A stretch of 64,000 nt of DNA from Terrabacter sp. Root181 (GTDB taxonomy: Bacteria; Actinomycetota; Actinomycetes; Actinomycetales; Dermatophilaceae). The DNA lies in the NCBI RefSeq assembly GCF_001428505.1, contig NZ_LMHU01000001.1, positions 140,273-204,272 on the forward strand, read 5' to 3'. Positions 43,157 through 52,572 of the stretch are shown here, in pieces (positions within the stretch are counted from its first letter, which is position 1; each line of letters starts with the position of its first letter). Made by a program: the position numbers and the translations under genes. The notes under the pieces were generated by a model that ran no database searches, was not told the DNA's origin, and saw only the letters and a list, made by a program, of their open reading frames with translations.

Positions 43157-44497
43157 TCAGCGGGCGCCGACCACCATCCAGTCGTCGCCCCGGGCCCGCC
43201 ACCCGAGCCCGACGCCGCGGATCACCATGAAGGCGGTGAACGCGGCCCAGAGCACGACGACGTCGCGGGTCGGGGAGCCGCTCGGTCCGGCGGACCGCAC
43301 GGCCAGGATGAGGGGGAGGTAGGCGACGAACGTTGCGACCATGCCCCAGGCGAGCCACCGGCCGTCGCCCGCGCCGATGAGCACGCCGTCGAGGACGAAG
43401 ACGTAGCCGGCCACCGCCTGCCCGAGCCCGACGACGACGAGGGCCGCGCCGAGCGCCTCCTGGACGGCCGGGTCGGGTGTGAAGAGCGCCGGCACGACCG
43501 AGTGCAGCCCGGCGATGACGAGCCCGAGCGCCAGCCCGCCCCACACGCCCCAGCGGACCATCGTGCCCATCGCGAGCCGGACGCCGCCCCGGTCGCCGGC
43601 ACCGAGCGCGCGACCGGTGATCGCCTGGGCCGCGATCGCGAGGGCGTCGAGCGCGAAGGCGAGGAACGACCAGACCGTCATCGCCACCTGGTGGGCCGCG
43701 AGCGTGACGTCACCGAGCGACGCCGCGACCCACGTCGTGACGAGCAGCGTCGCGCGCAGCGCCAGGGTGCGCACGAGCAGGGGTAGGCCGGTGCGTCCGG
43801 CTGCGAGGACACGTGCTGGGTGCGGGCGCAGCCGGGCGTGCCTGGCCCGGGCCTTGACGAGCAGCACGGTGACGAGGGCGAGGCCCATGCCGGTCTGGGC
43901 GATGACCGTGCCCCACGCGGATCCGGCGATGCCCCAGTGCAACCCGTAGACGAAGACGACGTTGAGCACGATGTTGGCGCCGAAGCCGACGACCGAGGCG
44001 ACCAGCGGAGTCGTCGTGTCCTGCAGGCCGCGCAGCACGCCGGTGACGGCGAGGATGACGAGCATCGCGGGGATGCCGAGGGCCGAGATGCGCAGGTAGG
44101 TGGTCGCCTGCTCGTGCGCGGCGGGGGACGACCCGAAGACCGCGCTGATCGGACCCGCCCAGACCGCGACGGCGGCTGCGGTGACGGCGCCGAGGCCCAG
44201 GGCCAACCAGAACCCGTCGATGCCGGCGCTCACCGCGGAGCGCTCGTCGCCGGCGCCGAGGTGACGCGCGACGATGCTCGTCGTGCCGTAGGCGAGGAAG
44301 ACGAAGATGCCGGCCGCCGTGACGAGGGCCGCGCTCGCGACCCCGAGGCCGGCGAGCTCGGCGGTGCCGAGGTGTCCGATGATCGCCGAGTCGGCGAGCA
44401 GGAAGAGCGGCTCGGCGATGAGGGCGAGGAAGGCCGGGACCGCGAGACGGACGATCTCGCGCCGGTGGCTCGTGGGCAGCGGGGAGGTGGGGCTCAC
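43157..44497 (-). CDS. MATE-family efflux transporter (DinF-like)
   Basis: 446 aa from the GTG at 44497, which overlaps the alkD-like stop by 4 bp. About twelve helices in two similar halves. N-terminal RREIVRLAVPAFLALIAEPLFLLADSAIIGHLGTAELAGLG matches DinF-type MATE exporters, which use a cation gradient to expel drugs or toxic metabolites. Coupling with a DNA-alkylation repair gene hints at a damage-response pair, as the DinF name also suggests. In Streptomyces, as I recall, a MATE gene also lies between rplI and dnaB. Confidence 0.9.
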   Translation of the reverse strand: MSPTSPLPTSHRREIVRLAVPAFLALIAEPLFLLADSAIIGHLGTAELAGLGVASAALVTAAGIFVFLAYGTTSIVARHLGAGDERSAVSAGIDGFWLALGLGAVTAAAVAVWAGPISAVFGSSPAAHEQATTYLRISALGIPAMLVILAVTGVLRGLQDTTTPLVASVVGFGANIVLNVVFVYGLHWGIAGSAWGTVIAQTGMGLALVTVLLVKARARHARLRPHPARVLAAGRTGLPLLVRTLALRATLLVTTWVAASLGDVTLAAHQVAMTVWSFLAFALDALAIAAQAITGRALGAGDRGGVRLAMGTMVRWGVWGGLALGLVIAGLHSVVPALFTPDPAVQEALGAALVVVGLGQAVAGYVFVLDGVLIGAGDGRWLAWGMVATFVAYLPLILAVRSAGPSGSPTRDVVVLWAAFTAFMVIRGVGLGWRARGDDWMVVGAR

Positions 44498-45204
44498 GTG
44501 AGCGGCCCGAGGTGCTTGAGCGCCTCGCGTCGCGAGAGGCCGGACAGGTCCGGGTGGGCGGCGACGAACGAGCGCACCCACTGCGGGTCGATGCGGGCGT
44601 GGTCACGCAGGGCCCAGCCGATCGCCTTGCGGCTGAAGAAGTCCGGGTCGTCGATGTTGGGCTCGATGACGTCGGCGAGGAGCGACTGGTCGAGGCGGTC
44701 ACGCGCGCCGACCTGGCAGATGATCGCCGCTCGGCGCACCCACAGCGAGTCCGAGCCGGCCCAGTCGCGCATCCGCAGGCCCTCCACCGTCGGGTGGGCG
44801 AGCACCGTGTCACGCACGAGGTGCGTCGCGATGTCGTCGCCGACGTCCCACCACGCCCCAGCGCGGATCAGCCTCTCCCACAACGGCATCGCGTCGCTGT
44901 CGACCCACGCGCGGTAGGGGCGGTGTCGCGCGAGGGCGATGGCGGCATACCACTGCTCCCGGTGGGTGGCGCCGTCCCACAGGGCGCGGATGGTCGCCTC
45001 CCACTGCTCGCGTGACTCCATGGCGAGCCCGGGGTCGCGGAGCAGGGGAGTCAGGGCGGCCTTGAGCTGCGGGGACGTCAGACCGAAGTACGGCATGGCC
45101 GACTTCATGTAGCGCTGCTGACCGGCTGCCCGCTCCGCGTCGGCCTCGGCGAGGAGAGCGGCCCGCACCTCCGACACGAGGTCGGGGTGCGCGCCGATCG
45201 TCAT
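44494..45204 (-). CDS. DNA alkylation repair protein (AlkD/HEAT-like)
   Basis: 236 aa. An all-helical HEAT-like repeat protein; family motifs RYMKSAMPYFGLTSPQLKAAL, REQWYAAIALARH, WWDVGDDIATHLVRD, SDSLWVRRAAIICQV and DFFSRKAIGWALRDHARIDPQWV. AlkD enzymes remove alkylated purines (3- and 7-alkyl) without base flipping. The C-terminal Leu-rich end overlaps the MATE start, so both are co-transcribed. Confidence 0.92.
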   Translation of the reverse strand: MTIGAHPDLVSEVRAALLAEADAERAAGQQRYMKSAMPYFGLTSPQLKAALTPLLRDPGLAMESREQWEATIRALWDGATHREQWYAAIALARHRPYRAWVDSDAMPLWERLIRAGAWWDVGDDIATHLVRDTVLAHPTVEGLRMRDWAGSDSLWVRRAAIICQVGARDRLDQSLLADVIEPNIDDPDFFSRKAIGWALRDHARIDPQWVRSFVAAHPDLSGLSRREALKHLGPLT

Positions 45205-45364
45205 GCGCCAACCGTAGTCGGCGTCGCCGACCGGGGCGGTCAGCCGTCACCCCGGTCGTGGCCCTCGCATCGCCGCACGTCCCCTGTCCGTGCGGATCGT
45301 CGCCGATGCGTCCTCTCACTGTCCGGACGAGGGGGTATGCCGGAGGGCTGGGTCGCGCTCGTCG

Positions 45365-45991
45365 TCAGGCCGGTCGCACGGCGCGGCCGAGGTAGCCGAA
45401 GACCCACGGCCGCATGAGCTTGGGCGTCAGTGCGTACGCCCGGTCGATCTCCTCGATGACGAGGCCGGACTCCGCGACCAGTCGGTCGATCGGGCGGGTG
45501 AGGTGGCACCCGTCGAAGACCCTCTTCTGCACCGGCTCGAGGAGGCGCTGCCACCGTTGGACGCCCTCCTCGGGCGCGATGCCGTGCTCGAGGAAATGGA
45601 GGGCGCCGCCCGGTCGGAGCACGCGCCGGACCTCGGCGAGGGCACGGTGGACGTCGGGGATGGTGCACAGCGTGAACGTCGACAGGACGGCATCGGCGCT
45701 CGCGTCCGGGAGGCTCAACCACTGGCCGTCGAGGTCGCCCCGGACGATCGGGATCGGGCTGCCGGCGCGGCGCCGCGCCCCCAGCTCCCAGCCGAGGTCG
45801 GACGGCTCGACGGCGACGACGCGGGTGACGGCGCTCGGGTAGAGCCCGACGTTGTGGCCGCTGCCGAAGCCGAGCTCGACGACCTCGCCGTGCAGACCCC
45901 CGCAGGCCCGGGCCCGGAGGGCGCGCACCTTCTCGTCCTCGCTCCCGGCCGCCACGAGCCGCGGCGTGACCTGGGTGGCCCAGATGCCCAT
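45365..45991 (-). CDS. Class I SAM-dependent methyltransferase
   Basis: 208 aa. Motif I is VVELGFGSGHNVGLYP, motif II VVAVEPSDLGWELG, and the Methyltransf_11 pattern continues with DAVLSTFTLCTIPDVHRALAEVRRVLRPGGALHFLEHG. The C-terminal YALTPKLMRPWVFGYLGRA is close to a group of phospholipid or small-molecule methyltransferases, but the substrate cannot be assigned. Monocistronic. Confidence 0.88.
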   Translation of the reverse strand: MGIWATQVTPRLVAAGSEDEKVRALRARACGGLHGEVVELGFGSGHNVGLYPSAVTRVVAVEPSDLGWELGARRRAGSPIPIVRGDLDGQWLSLPDASADAVLSTFTLCTIPDVHRALAEVRRVLRPGGALHFLEHGIAPEEGVQRWQRLLEPVQKRVFDGCHLTRPIDRLVAESGLVIEEIDRAYALTPKLMRPWVFGYLGRAVRPA

Positions 45992-46150
45992 GCGGCCAGC
46001 GTAGGGGAGCTCACCCGCCGTGCAGGGTGATGACCGGGATCTCCGGCGGGGCGAGGGCCCGGCGGAGAAGGGCGGCGAGCAGCGCGAGGAGCGCCGCGAG
46101 GGCCGCGAGGGCCGGCGACGGAGAACGACAGCGAGGTCAGCCGGCGCGGG

Positions 46151-46426
46151 TCAGGCCGGGGTGCCGAAGCGGACCGCGTTGCGCTCGCGCGCCTTCTGGC
46201 GCTCGATCTCGCGGTCCTTGGGCGGAGCCGTCGTCGTCAGATGCTCGAGCAGGTGGGCCGTCGCGTGCGCGACGGCCTCGACCGCCTCGTCGAAGGCGGC
46301 CTGGTTGGCGTGGCTGGGCTTGGTGCTCCCGCTGACCTTGCGGACGTACTGCAGCGCGGCGGCACGGACCTCGTCGCTCGTCGCTGGCGGCTCGAAGTTG
46401 TGGAGCTGTCGGATGTTGCGGCACAT
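46151..46426 (-). CDS. DUF2277 family protein
   Basis: 91 aa. The start MCRNIRQLHNFEPPATSDEVRAAALQYVRKVSG is the DUF2277 signature; a helical remainder ends in KDREIERQKARERNAVRFG. Members are small conserved actinobacterial proteins of unknown function. The 125 bp between this gene and the methyltransferase start are a low-complexity GCGAGG-rich stretch without other features. Confidence 0.88.
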   Translation of the reverse strand: MCRNIRQLHNFEPPATSDEVRAAALQYVRKVSGSTKPSHANQAAFDEAVEAVAHATAHLLEHLTTTAPPKDREIERQKARERNAVRFGTPA

Positions 46427-46560
46427 ACCTCGACTGTATGTCGCGGCACCGACCCGCGGTCCCTGCCGCTCGCACCCTTCGAGGTGATCGCGCGAGCGGC
46501 GTCGGCGTCGAGATCACCTCGACCCGGCGGCGCGACGGTGAACATTTCTCGCCGAAGGGG

Positions 46561-46597
46561 TTGCCAAACTGAGAGTTAGTAAACTTTACTAACTCTC
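46561..46597 (+). promoter_or_regulatory. ROK operator fused to a leaderless promoter
   Basis: GAGAGTTAGTAAA (46571-46583), C, and its exact reverse complement (46585-46597) form a perfect 27-bp palindrome that ends one base before the GTG start. TTGCCA (46561-46566), an 18-bp spacer and TTTACT (46585-46590) fit a housekeeping promoter whose start point would fall on the GTG itself. Repressor bound here would cover the -10 and block its own transcription. Confidence 0.75.
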
Positions 46598-47734
46598 GTG
46601 ACCACCGCACTGCCGCGAGCCCGCCGCGTCTCCCCCCGCACCGCCGTGCTGCCCGCCCACGGCCGCCGGCACAACCTCTCGCTCGTGCTCCAGATGCTCT
46701 ACTCGGTCGGTGCGATGAGCCGGGCCGACCTCGCCCGCCGCCTCGGGATGAGCAAGGTGACCGTCTCCGACCTCGTCTCCGAGCTCATGGACAGCGGTCA
46801 CGCCGTCGAGCTCGGCCCCTCCGAGGTCGTGCGCCCCGGCAAGCCGGGCACCCTCGTCGACGTCAACCGCACGGGCCTGCAGGCCATCGGCGTCGACCTC
46901 GCCGCCCACGAGATGCTGCGCGCCGCCGTGCTCGACCTCGACGGCAACATCCTCGTCCGCGCCGAGCGCCCGATCGGCGACGACTCCGGCCAGGCCGTCG
47001 TCGACACCGTCCTCGACCTCGTGCACGAGGTCATCGCGGCCGCCACGGCGCCGCTGCTCGGCATCGGTGTCGGCACCCCCGGCATCGTCGGCCCGGGCGG
47101 CGTCGTCGACACGGCCCCCAACCTCGGCTGGAACGACGTGCCGCTGCGTGACATCGTCGCCGACGCGACCGGCCTGCCCGTCTTCGTCGTCAACGACGCC
47201 GACGCCGCGGTCCACGCCGACTACACGCTCGGCGACGGCGGCGACGACCTCGTCCTCGTCAAGATCGGGCGCGGTGTCGGTGGCGGCCTCATCGTCGGCG
47301 GCCAGCGCGTCCGCGGATCGCACTTCGCCGCGGGCGAGATCGGCCACGTCACCGTCGGCACCGACGGCGGCGCCATGTGCCGCTGCGGCAAGGTCGGCTG
47401 CCTCGAGACGTGGATCTCGGCCCCCAACCTCGAGAAGGCGCTCGCCGCGGCGCTCTCCGACGACCCGCAGGAGCCGCTGCGCGAGGCGGGCGAGCGCCTC
47501 GGCATCGCCCTCGCCCCCGTCGTCGCCGCCCTCGACCTCTCGGAGGTCGTCCTCAGCGGCCCCGAGCACCTGCTCGGCGGCGTCCTGCGCGACGCCGTCG
47601 AGGAGACCCTCCGGACCCGCCTCCTCGCCCGCACCACGACCGACCTCACGGTGCGCCTCGCGCACCGCTCCGACGACATCGTCCTGCGCGGCGCCGCCGT
47701 CCTCGTCCTCTGGGACCAGCTCGGGGTCGCCTGA
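46598..47734 (+). CDS. ROK-family transcriptional repressor (NagC/Mlc type)
   Basis: 378 aa from the GTG at 46598; no Shine-Dalgarno is possible, as the operator palindrome abuts the codon, so a leaderless message is likely (a GTG at 46646 is the alternative). N-terminal winged helix MSRADLARRLGMSKVTVSDLVSELM (about 36-62), then the ROK fold with GIGVGTPGIVGPGG and the zinc site CRCGKVGCLE. It lacks clear kinase DxGxTK residues, as expected for a repressor. First gene before an amino-sugar ABC/nag operon; an amino-sugar ligand is inferred from context. Confidence 0.92.
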   Translation: MTTALPRARRVSPRTAVLPAHGRRHNLSLVLQMLYSVGAMSRADLARRLGMSKVTVSDLVSELMDSGHAVELGPSEVVRPGKPGTLVDVNRTGLQAIGVDLAAHEMLRAAVLDLDGNILVRAERPIGDDSGQAVVDTVLDLVHEVIAAATAPLLGIGVGTPGIVGPGGVVDTAPNLGWNDVPLRDIVADATGLPVFVVNDADAAVHADYTLGDGGDDLVLVKIGRGVGGGLIVGGQRVRGSHFAAGEIGHVTVGTDGGAMCRCGKVGCLETWISAPNLEKALAAALSDDPQEPLREAGERLGIALAPVVAALDLSEVVLSGPEHLLGGVLRDAVEETLRTRLLARTTTDLTVRLAHRSDDIVLRGAAVLVLWDQLGVA

Positions 47735-47887
47735 CCCCGCCGTCCACCCTGACCGGGCCGGACGGCATACGCCCTCGGCCCACGACAGCGCACCACCCCC
47801 TCGAACTCCCCTCCACAGGGACACTCCTCCACTCGCGTCCAGCGAACAACCGGTCCGCACCGCGGCCCTTCGAAAGGAAGACAAGGA

Positions 47888-49246
47888 ATGAAGAAGACCC
47901 TGGGTCTGGCCGTGGCCACGACCACTGCGGCGCTCGTCCTCACCGCGTGCGGTGGGGGTGCCACCGGCTCGACCACCGACCCCTCGGCGGGTGCGTCGGG
48001 CAACGCCGGCAAGTCCATCACCCTCTGGCTCGCCGGCACCGACACCCCGAAGGAGCTGCGCACCTACCTGCAGGACACCTTCAAGGCCAAGACCGGTGCC
48101 ACCCTCAAGATCGAGGAGCAGAGCTGGGGCGACCTCGTCACCAAGCTGACGACCTCGCTGCCCGACCCGAAGAACACGCCCGACGTCACCGAGATCGGCA
48201 ACACGCAGAGCCCGACCTTCACCAACGTCGGTGCCTTCAGCGACGTGTCGGACATGTACCAGGAGCTCGGCGGCAGCAAGCTGCTCCAGTCCTTCGTCGA
48301 CGTCGGCAGCGTCGACGGCAGGCAGTACGCCCTGCCCTACTACTTCGGCTCGCGCTACATGTTCGCGCGCAAGGACGTCTGGCAGGAGGCCGGCGTCGCC
48401 GCGCCGAAGACCCTCGACGAGTTCAACGCCGCGGTCAAGACGATCACGACGAAGAACCCGCGCAGCATCAAGAACTTCTCCGGCTTCTTCCTCGGCGGCC
48501 AGGACTGGCGCAACGGCGTCTCGTGGATCTTCGCCAACGGCGGCGAGCTCGCGAAGCAGGAGAACGGCCAGTGGGTCTCGACGCTCGCCGACCCCAACAC
48601 GGTCAAAGGCCTGACCCAGCTGCAGGACCTCTACAAGAACGCGTCCAAGGCCCCGGCCGACGCCAAGGACCAGACGCCCTGGCTCTACGTCAACGACGCC
48701 GACGAGATCCTCGACGAGTCCGGCAACGTCACGGGCAAGACGTCCCTCGCCGCCGCGACGATCATGGCGCCGGGCTGGGCCCACTGGTCGATCGGCGACC
48801 TCGTCGAGAAGGACGGCAAGAAGGTCCGCGAGTGGAACGACAAGAAGTTCAGCGCCTTCGTCCTGCCGGGCAACGACGGCAAGCCCGCCCCGGTCTTCGC
48901 CGGTGGCTCGAACATCGCCATCTCCAAGGCCAGCCAGAACCAGGCCCTCTCCAAGGAGCTGCTGAAGATCATCTTCTCCGCGGACTACCAGAAGAAGCTC
49001 GGCGGCGCCGGCCTCGGCCCGGCCAACACCGACTACGTCAGCTCCCTCGGTGACGACCAGTTCGCCAAGGCCCTCATCGACTCCGCGACCAACTCCAAGC
49101 TCACCCCGGCTGCTCCGGGCTGGGCGACCGTCGAGTCGAAGATGATCATGGAGGAGTTCTTCTCCAAGATCCGGGACGCCTCCGACCTCACGGCCCTGGC
49201 CCAGGAGTACGACGCGAAGATCACGCCGCTGCTCAACCTCAAGTGA
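47888..49246 (+). CDS. Sugar-binding lipoprotein (NgcE/DasA-like)
   Basis: 452 aa; GAAAGGAAGACAAGG leader. Lipoprotein signal with lipobox LTAC (Cys21). Family 1 binding-protein features: ITLWLAGTDTPKELRTYLQ, YALPYYFGSRYMFARKDVWQEAG and DADEILDESGNVTGKTSLAAA. Placement with NagZ, a ROK kinase and NagB points to GlcNAc, chitobiose or a muropeptide sugar as ligand. The 153-bp gap before it contains a GGCATAC heptamer but no copy of the ROK palindrome. Confidence 0.92.
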   Translation: MKKTLGLAVATTTAALVLTACGGGATGSTTDPSAGASGNAGKSITLWLAGTDTPKELRTYLQDTFKAKTGATLKIEEQSWGDLVTKLTTSLPDPKNTPDVTEIGNTQSPTFTNVGAFSDVSDMYQELGGSKLLQSFVDVGSVDGRQYALPYYFGSRYMFARKDVWQEAGVAAPKTLDEFNAAVKTITTKNPRSIKNFSGFFLGGQDWRNGVSWIFANGGELAKQENGQWVSTLADPNTVKGLTQLQDLYKNASKAPADAKDQTPWLYVNDADEILDESGNVTGKTSLAAATIMAPGWAHWSIGDLVEKDGKKVREWNDKKFSAFVLPGNDGKPAPVFAGGSNIAISKASQNQALSKELLKIIFSADYQKKLGGAGLGPANTDYVSSLGDDQFAKALIDSATNSKLTPAAPGWATVESKMIMEEFFSKIRDASDLTALAQEYDAKITPLLNLK

Positions 49247-49329
49247 CCTGACCGTCGCGTGACACCACGTCCGGCGGTCGGGACCCCCTCCCGCCCGACC
49301 GCCGGACGCCAGGTTCGAAAGGCCCGCCC

Positions 49330-50277
49330 ATGACCTCCACGGCGACCGCTCCCCCCGAGACCGCCCCGGCACCGGAGCCCACGGCTCCCGCCCGCCCCGC
49401 CCGACGGCACACGCCCGCGTGGCTCGTGCTCCCCTCGCTCGTCCTGCTCGTCGCCGCGCTCGGCTACCCCGTCGGGTGGCAGGTCGTCACGAGCTTCCAG
49501 CACTTCGGGATGATGCAGCAGTTCGGCCAGCCGCCCGAGTGGGTGGGTCTGTCGAACTACGCGACCCTGGTGACGGACCCGGAGCTCTGGGTCATCGTCG
49601 GACGCTCCATCGCCTTCTGCATCGTGTGCGCCCTGTCGACGGTGGCGATCGGCCTCGGTCTCGCCCTGCTCATGGGCGCGGTCACCCGCGCCGGGCGTCT
49701 CGTCCTCCAGGTCGCGCTCCTGCTCGCCTGGGCCATGCCGGTCGTCGCCTCGATGACGGTGTGGACGTGGATCGTCAACTGGCGCAACGGGTTGCTCAAC
49801 TGGGCGCTCGAGCGCGTCGGTGTCGACGCGCAGGGGCACAACTGGCTCGTCGAGCCGCTCTCGTTCCTCGTCGTGGCGGCCGTCATCGTCGTGTGGATGA
49901 GCGTGCCGTTCGTGGCCCTCTCGATCTACGCCGGGCTGACCCAGCTCTCCCCGGAGGTGCTCGAGGCAGCCGAGATCGACGGCGCGGGAGGCTGGAAACG
50001 CCTCCGGCACATCATCCTCCCGCTCGTGGCGCCGGTCATCTCGATCGTCCTGCTGCTCCAGCTCATCTGGGACCTCCGGGTCTTCACGCAGATCAAGCTG
50101 CTCCAGGACGCCGGTGGCGTGGCCAACGAGACCCACCTGCTAGGCACGTTCATCTACCAGCTCGGCACGGGCGCAGGCGATTTCGGGATGGCCAGTGCCG
50201 TCTCGATCGTCATGCTCCTGCTCACCGTCGCCATCAGCTGGTACTACGTCCGCTCGCTCATGAAGGAGGAGTCGTGA
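49330..50277 (+). CDS. Sugar ABC transporter permease (MalF type)
   Basis: 315 aa. Helix 1 WLVLPSLVLLVAALGYPVGWQV and the EAA loop EVLEAAEIDGAGGWKRLRHIILPLVAPV. Pairs with the MalG-type permease whose GTG overlaps its stop. No ATPase gene in the operon, as for the other sugar transporter here; both may share a distant MsiK-type ATPase. Confidence 0.92.
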   Translation: MTSTATAPPETAPAPEPTAPARPARRHTPAWLVLPSLVLLVAALGYPVGWQVVTSFQHFGMMQQFGQPPEWVGLSNYATLVTDPELWVIVGRSIAFCIVCALSTVAIGLGLALLMGAVTRAGRLVLQVALLLAWAMPVVASMTVWTWIVNWRNGLLNWALERVGVDAQGHNWLVEPLSFLVVAAVIVVWMSVPFVALSIYAGLTQLSPEVLEAAEIDGAGGWKRLRHIILPLVAPVISIVLLLQLIWDLRVFTQIKLLQDAGGVANETHLLGTFIYQLGTGAGDFGMASAVSIVMLLLTVAISWYYVRSLMKEES

Positions 50278-51137
50278 GTCGCATCCTCGCCCCCGCCCGC
50301 TCGCGTCGGTCCACCCGACGCTCGGTGCTGACCGTCGTCGCCGTCCTCGTCGCCCTCGTCTGGGCGTTCCCCGTCTACTGGATGCTCAACTCGGCCTTCC
50401 TCGACAAGGTGACCCTCCAGTCGAGCACCCCGACCTTCCTGCCCTTCGGCGGCTCCCTCGACAACTTCGCCACGGTCTTCGGCGACGCGGGCTTCGTTCG
50501 GGCGCTGGGGATCTCGCTCGCCGTAACCCTCGTCACCGTCGCCGCGGCCATCGTCATCGCCTTCCTCGGGGCCCTCGCGATCAGCCGCTTCCGCTTCCGC
50601 GGCCGACGCTCGTTCATCCTCGCGCTGCTGCTCATCCAGATGCTGCCCGCGGAGGGACTCTTCATCGCGCAGTACAAGATGATGAGCTCGGTGGGCCTGC
50701 TCAACAACGTCCTCGGCCTCGCCCTGCTCTACACGGCGGCCGTCGTCCCCTTCACCGTGTGGATGCTGCGCGGCTTCGTCGCCGGCGTGCCCGTCGAGCT
50801 CGAGGAGGCGGCCATGGTCGACGGCCTCTCGCGCACCAAGGCCTTCCTGCGGATCACGTTCCCCCTGTTGGCTCCCGGGCTCGTCGCGTCGGGCGTCTAC
50901 GCGTTCCTCCAGGCGTGGAACGAGTTCACCGTGGCGCTGGTCGTCATGACCGAGGAGCAGTCCCGCACGCTGCCGCTCTGGCTGCGCGGCTTCGTCCAGG
51001 CGAGCGCGACCCGCGAGACCGACTGGGGCCAGGTCATGGCCGCGTCGACCGTCGTCGCGGTGCCCGTCATCGTCTTCTTCCTCGTCGTCCAGGGACGCAT
51101 GAGCAACGGCCTCGTCGGCGGAGCGCTGAAGGGCTGA
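50274..51137 (+). CDS. Sugar ABC transporter permease (MalG type)
   Basis: 287 aa from the GTG at 50274; AAGGAGGA lies just upstream inside the end of the previous gene. Helices VLTVVAVLVALVWAFPVYWML onwards; EAA loop ELEEAAMVDGLSRTKAFLRITFPLLAPG; typical GGALKG C-terminus. The next gene, nagZ-like, begins one base after its stop. Confidence 0.92.
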   Translation: MSRILAPARSRRSTRRSVLTVVAVLVALVWAFPVYWMLNSAFLDKVTLQSSTPTFLPFGGSLDNFATVFGDAGFVRALGISLAVTLVTVAAAIVIAFLGALAISRFRFRGRRSFILALLLIQMLPAEGLFIAQYKMMSSVGLLNNVLGLALLYTAAVVPFTVWMLRGFVAGVPVELEEAAMVDGLSRTKAFLRITFPLLAPGLVASGVYAFLQAWNEFTVALVVMTEEQSRTLPLWLRGFVQASATRETDWGQVMAASTVVAVPVIVFFLVVQGRMSNGLVGGALKG

Positions 51138-51138
51138 G

Positions 51139-52572
51139 ATGAACACCTCACGAGAGGCGCTGCGGCGCCTCGTTGTCGGCACGCTCATGCCCGGTTTCGT
51201 CGGCACCACCGTCCCCGCGTGGATCGAGCGGGAGTATGCCGCCGGGCTGGCCTCCGTCTGCCTCTACGGCGCGAACGTGGTGGACCCCGACCAGCTGGCG
51301 ACCCTGTGCGCGTCGCTGCGGGAGGCCGCGCCCGACCTGCTCGTCGCCGTCGACGAGGAGGGCGGTGACGTGACGCGGCTGCACTACCCGACCGGTTCGA
51401 CGCAGCCCGGCAACGCGCTGCTCGGGCGCCTCGACGACACCGGGCTGACGCGGAGCTCCGCCTCGGCCATCGGACGCGAGCTCGCGGCATACGGCATCAA
51501 CCTCGACCTGGCGCCCGTCGTCGACGTCAACTCGGCCGACGAGAACCCGGTCATCGGGGTGCGCAGCTTCGGCGCAGACGCCGCCCACGTGGCCCGGCAC
51601 TCCGCCGCCTATGTCGAGGGCGTGCAGTCGGTGGGCGTCGCGGCGTGCGCCAAGCACTTCCCTGGCCACGGTGACACGGTCACCGACTCGCACCACGCGC
51701 TGCCCCGGGTGCACGCCGAGGCGCACGTGCTCGACGTGCGCGAGCTCGAGCCGTTCCGCGCAGCGATCGAGGCTCGCGTCGCGTGCATCATGACCTCCCA
51801 CGTCGTCGTCAGCGCCATCGACGCCGAGCGTCCGGCGACCTTCTCGCCGATCGTCCTCGGGGACGTGCTGCGCGGCCGTCTCGGCTTCGAGGGTGTCATC
51901 GTGTCCGACGCCCTCGACATGGCCGGGGCCTCGGCGGAGACCGGCATCCCCGAGGCGTCCGTGCGCGCCCTCGTGGCGGGGTGCGACCTGCTCTGCGTCG
52001 GGTCCGAGACGACGGAGGCTTGCTACCTCGCCGTCGTCGAGGCGCTCGTGGAGGCTGCGGCGTCCGGGCGGTTGCCGGTCGACCGCCTCGGGGAGGCGGC
52101 GGCGCGGGTCGCCCTGCTGTCCAAGGGTTTCGCCATGGGTGGCGTGGGTGCGAACTTCGTGCAGGATGACGACGCGGCGGAGCCGGCATGGGCCAATGGC
52201 GCTCTCGTCGGGGGCTTCGAGGTGGGCGGTGCGGTCCGGGCGTGGCTCGACGCGCCCGGTGACGCCGTCATCGTGCAGGTCGCGTCCGACCCGAACCTCG
52301 CCGTCGGACGCGTCGCCTGGGGGCCGGATGCCGCCGGGCTGACCACCGCCGAGCCGGACGTGCCGGATGGGGCGAGGGTCGCCGTGGCCGGTCGCGGTCT
52401 CGCGGCCGGGCACCCGTTGTGGGACGTCGCCGAACGGCTTCGCGCACAGGGACATCCGACGATCGTCGTCGACTGCGGCTGGCCGCGCGGCGGAGCCGAC
52501 CTCGTGACCTTCGGCGGCTCCGTCGTCGTGGCCCAGGCCCTCGGCCGCTACCTCGGGGTGCCCGCGCGATGA
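51139..52572 (+). CDS. GH3 beta-N-acetylhexosaminidase (NagZ-like)
   Basis: 477 aa. Glycoside hydrolase family 3: the NagZ signature KHFPGHGDTVTDSHHALP (His173, His177) and the nucleophile region EGVIVSDALDM (Asp257). No signal peptide, so it acts in the cytoplasm on imported GlcNAc-containing disaccharides (chitobiose or murein fragments). The C-terminal ~130 residues form an extra alpha/beta domain (VIVQVASDPNLAVGRVAWG), as in two-domain Gram-positive NagZ proteins. It overlaps the kinase start. Confidence 0.9.
   Translation: MNTSREALRRLVVGTLMPGFVGTTVPAWIEREYAAGLASVCLYGANVVDPDQLATLCASLREAAPDLLVAVDEEGGDVTRLHYPTGSTQPGNALLGRLDDTGLTRSSASAIGRELAAYGINLDLAPVVDVNSADENPVIGVRSFGADAAHVARHSAAYVEGVQSVGVAACAKHFPGHGDTVTDSHHALPRVHAEAHVLDVRELEPFRAAIEARVACIMTSHVVVSAIDAERPATFSPIVLGDVLRGRLGFEGVIVSDALDMAGASAETGIPEASVRALVAGCDLLCVGSETTEACYLAVVEALVEAAASGRLPVDRLGEAAARVALLSKGFAMGGVGANFVQDDDAAEPAWANGALVGGFEVGGAVRAWLDAPGDAVIVQVASDPNLAVGRVAWGPDAAGLTTAEPDVPDGARVAVAGRGLAAGHPLWDVAERLRAQGHPTIVVDCGWPRGGADLVTFGGSVVVAQALGRYLGVPAR

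Noticed and set aside
43136-43170. CRISPR or iteron array from the CGGGTCAGCGGG repeat
   Set aside because: Only two to three short copies without spacers; chance or slippage in GC-rich DNA.
46020-46150. Small gene in the GCGAGG-rich stretch
   Set aside because: Low-complexity sequence with no start context or conserved peptide; it is only the spacer between two genes.
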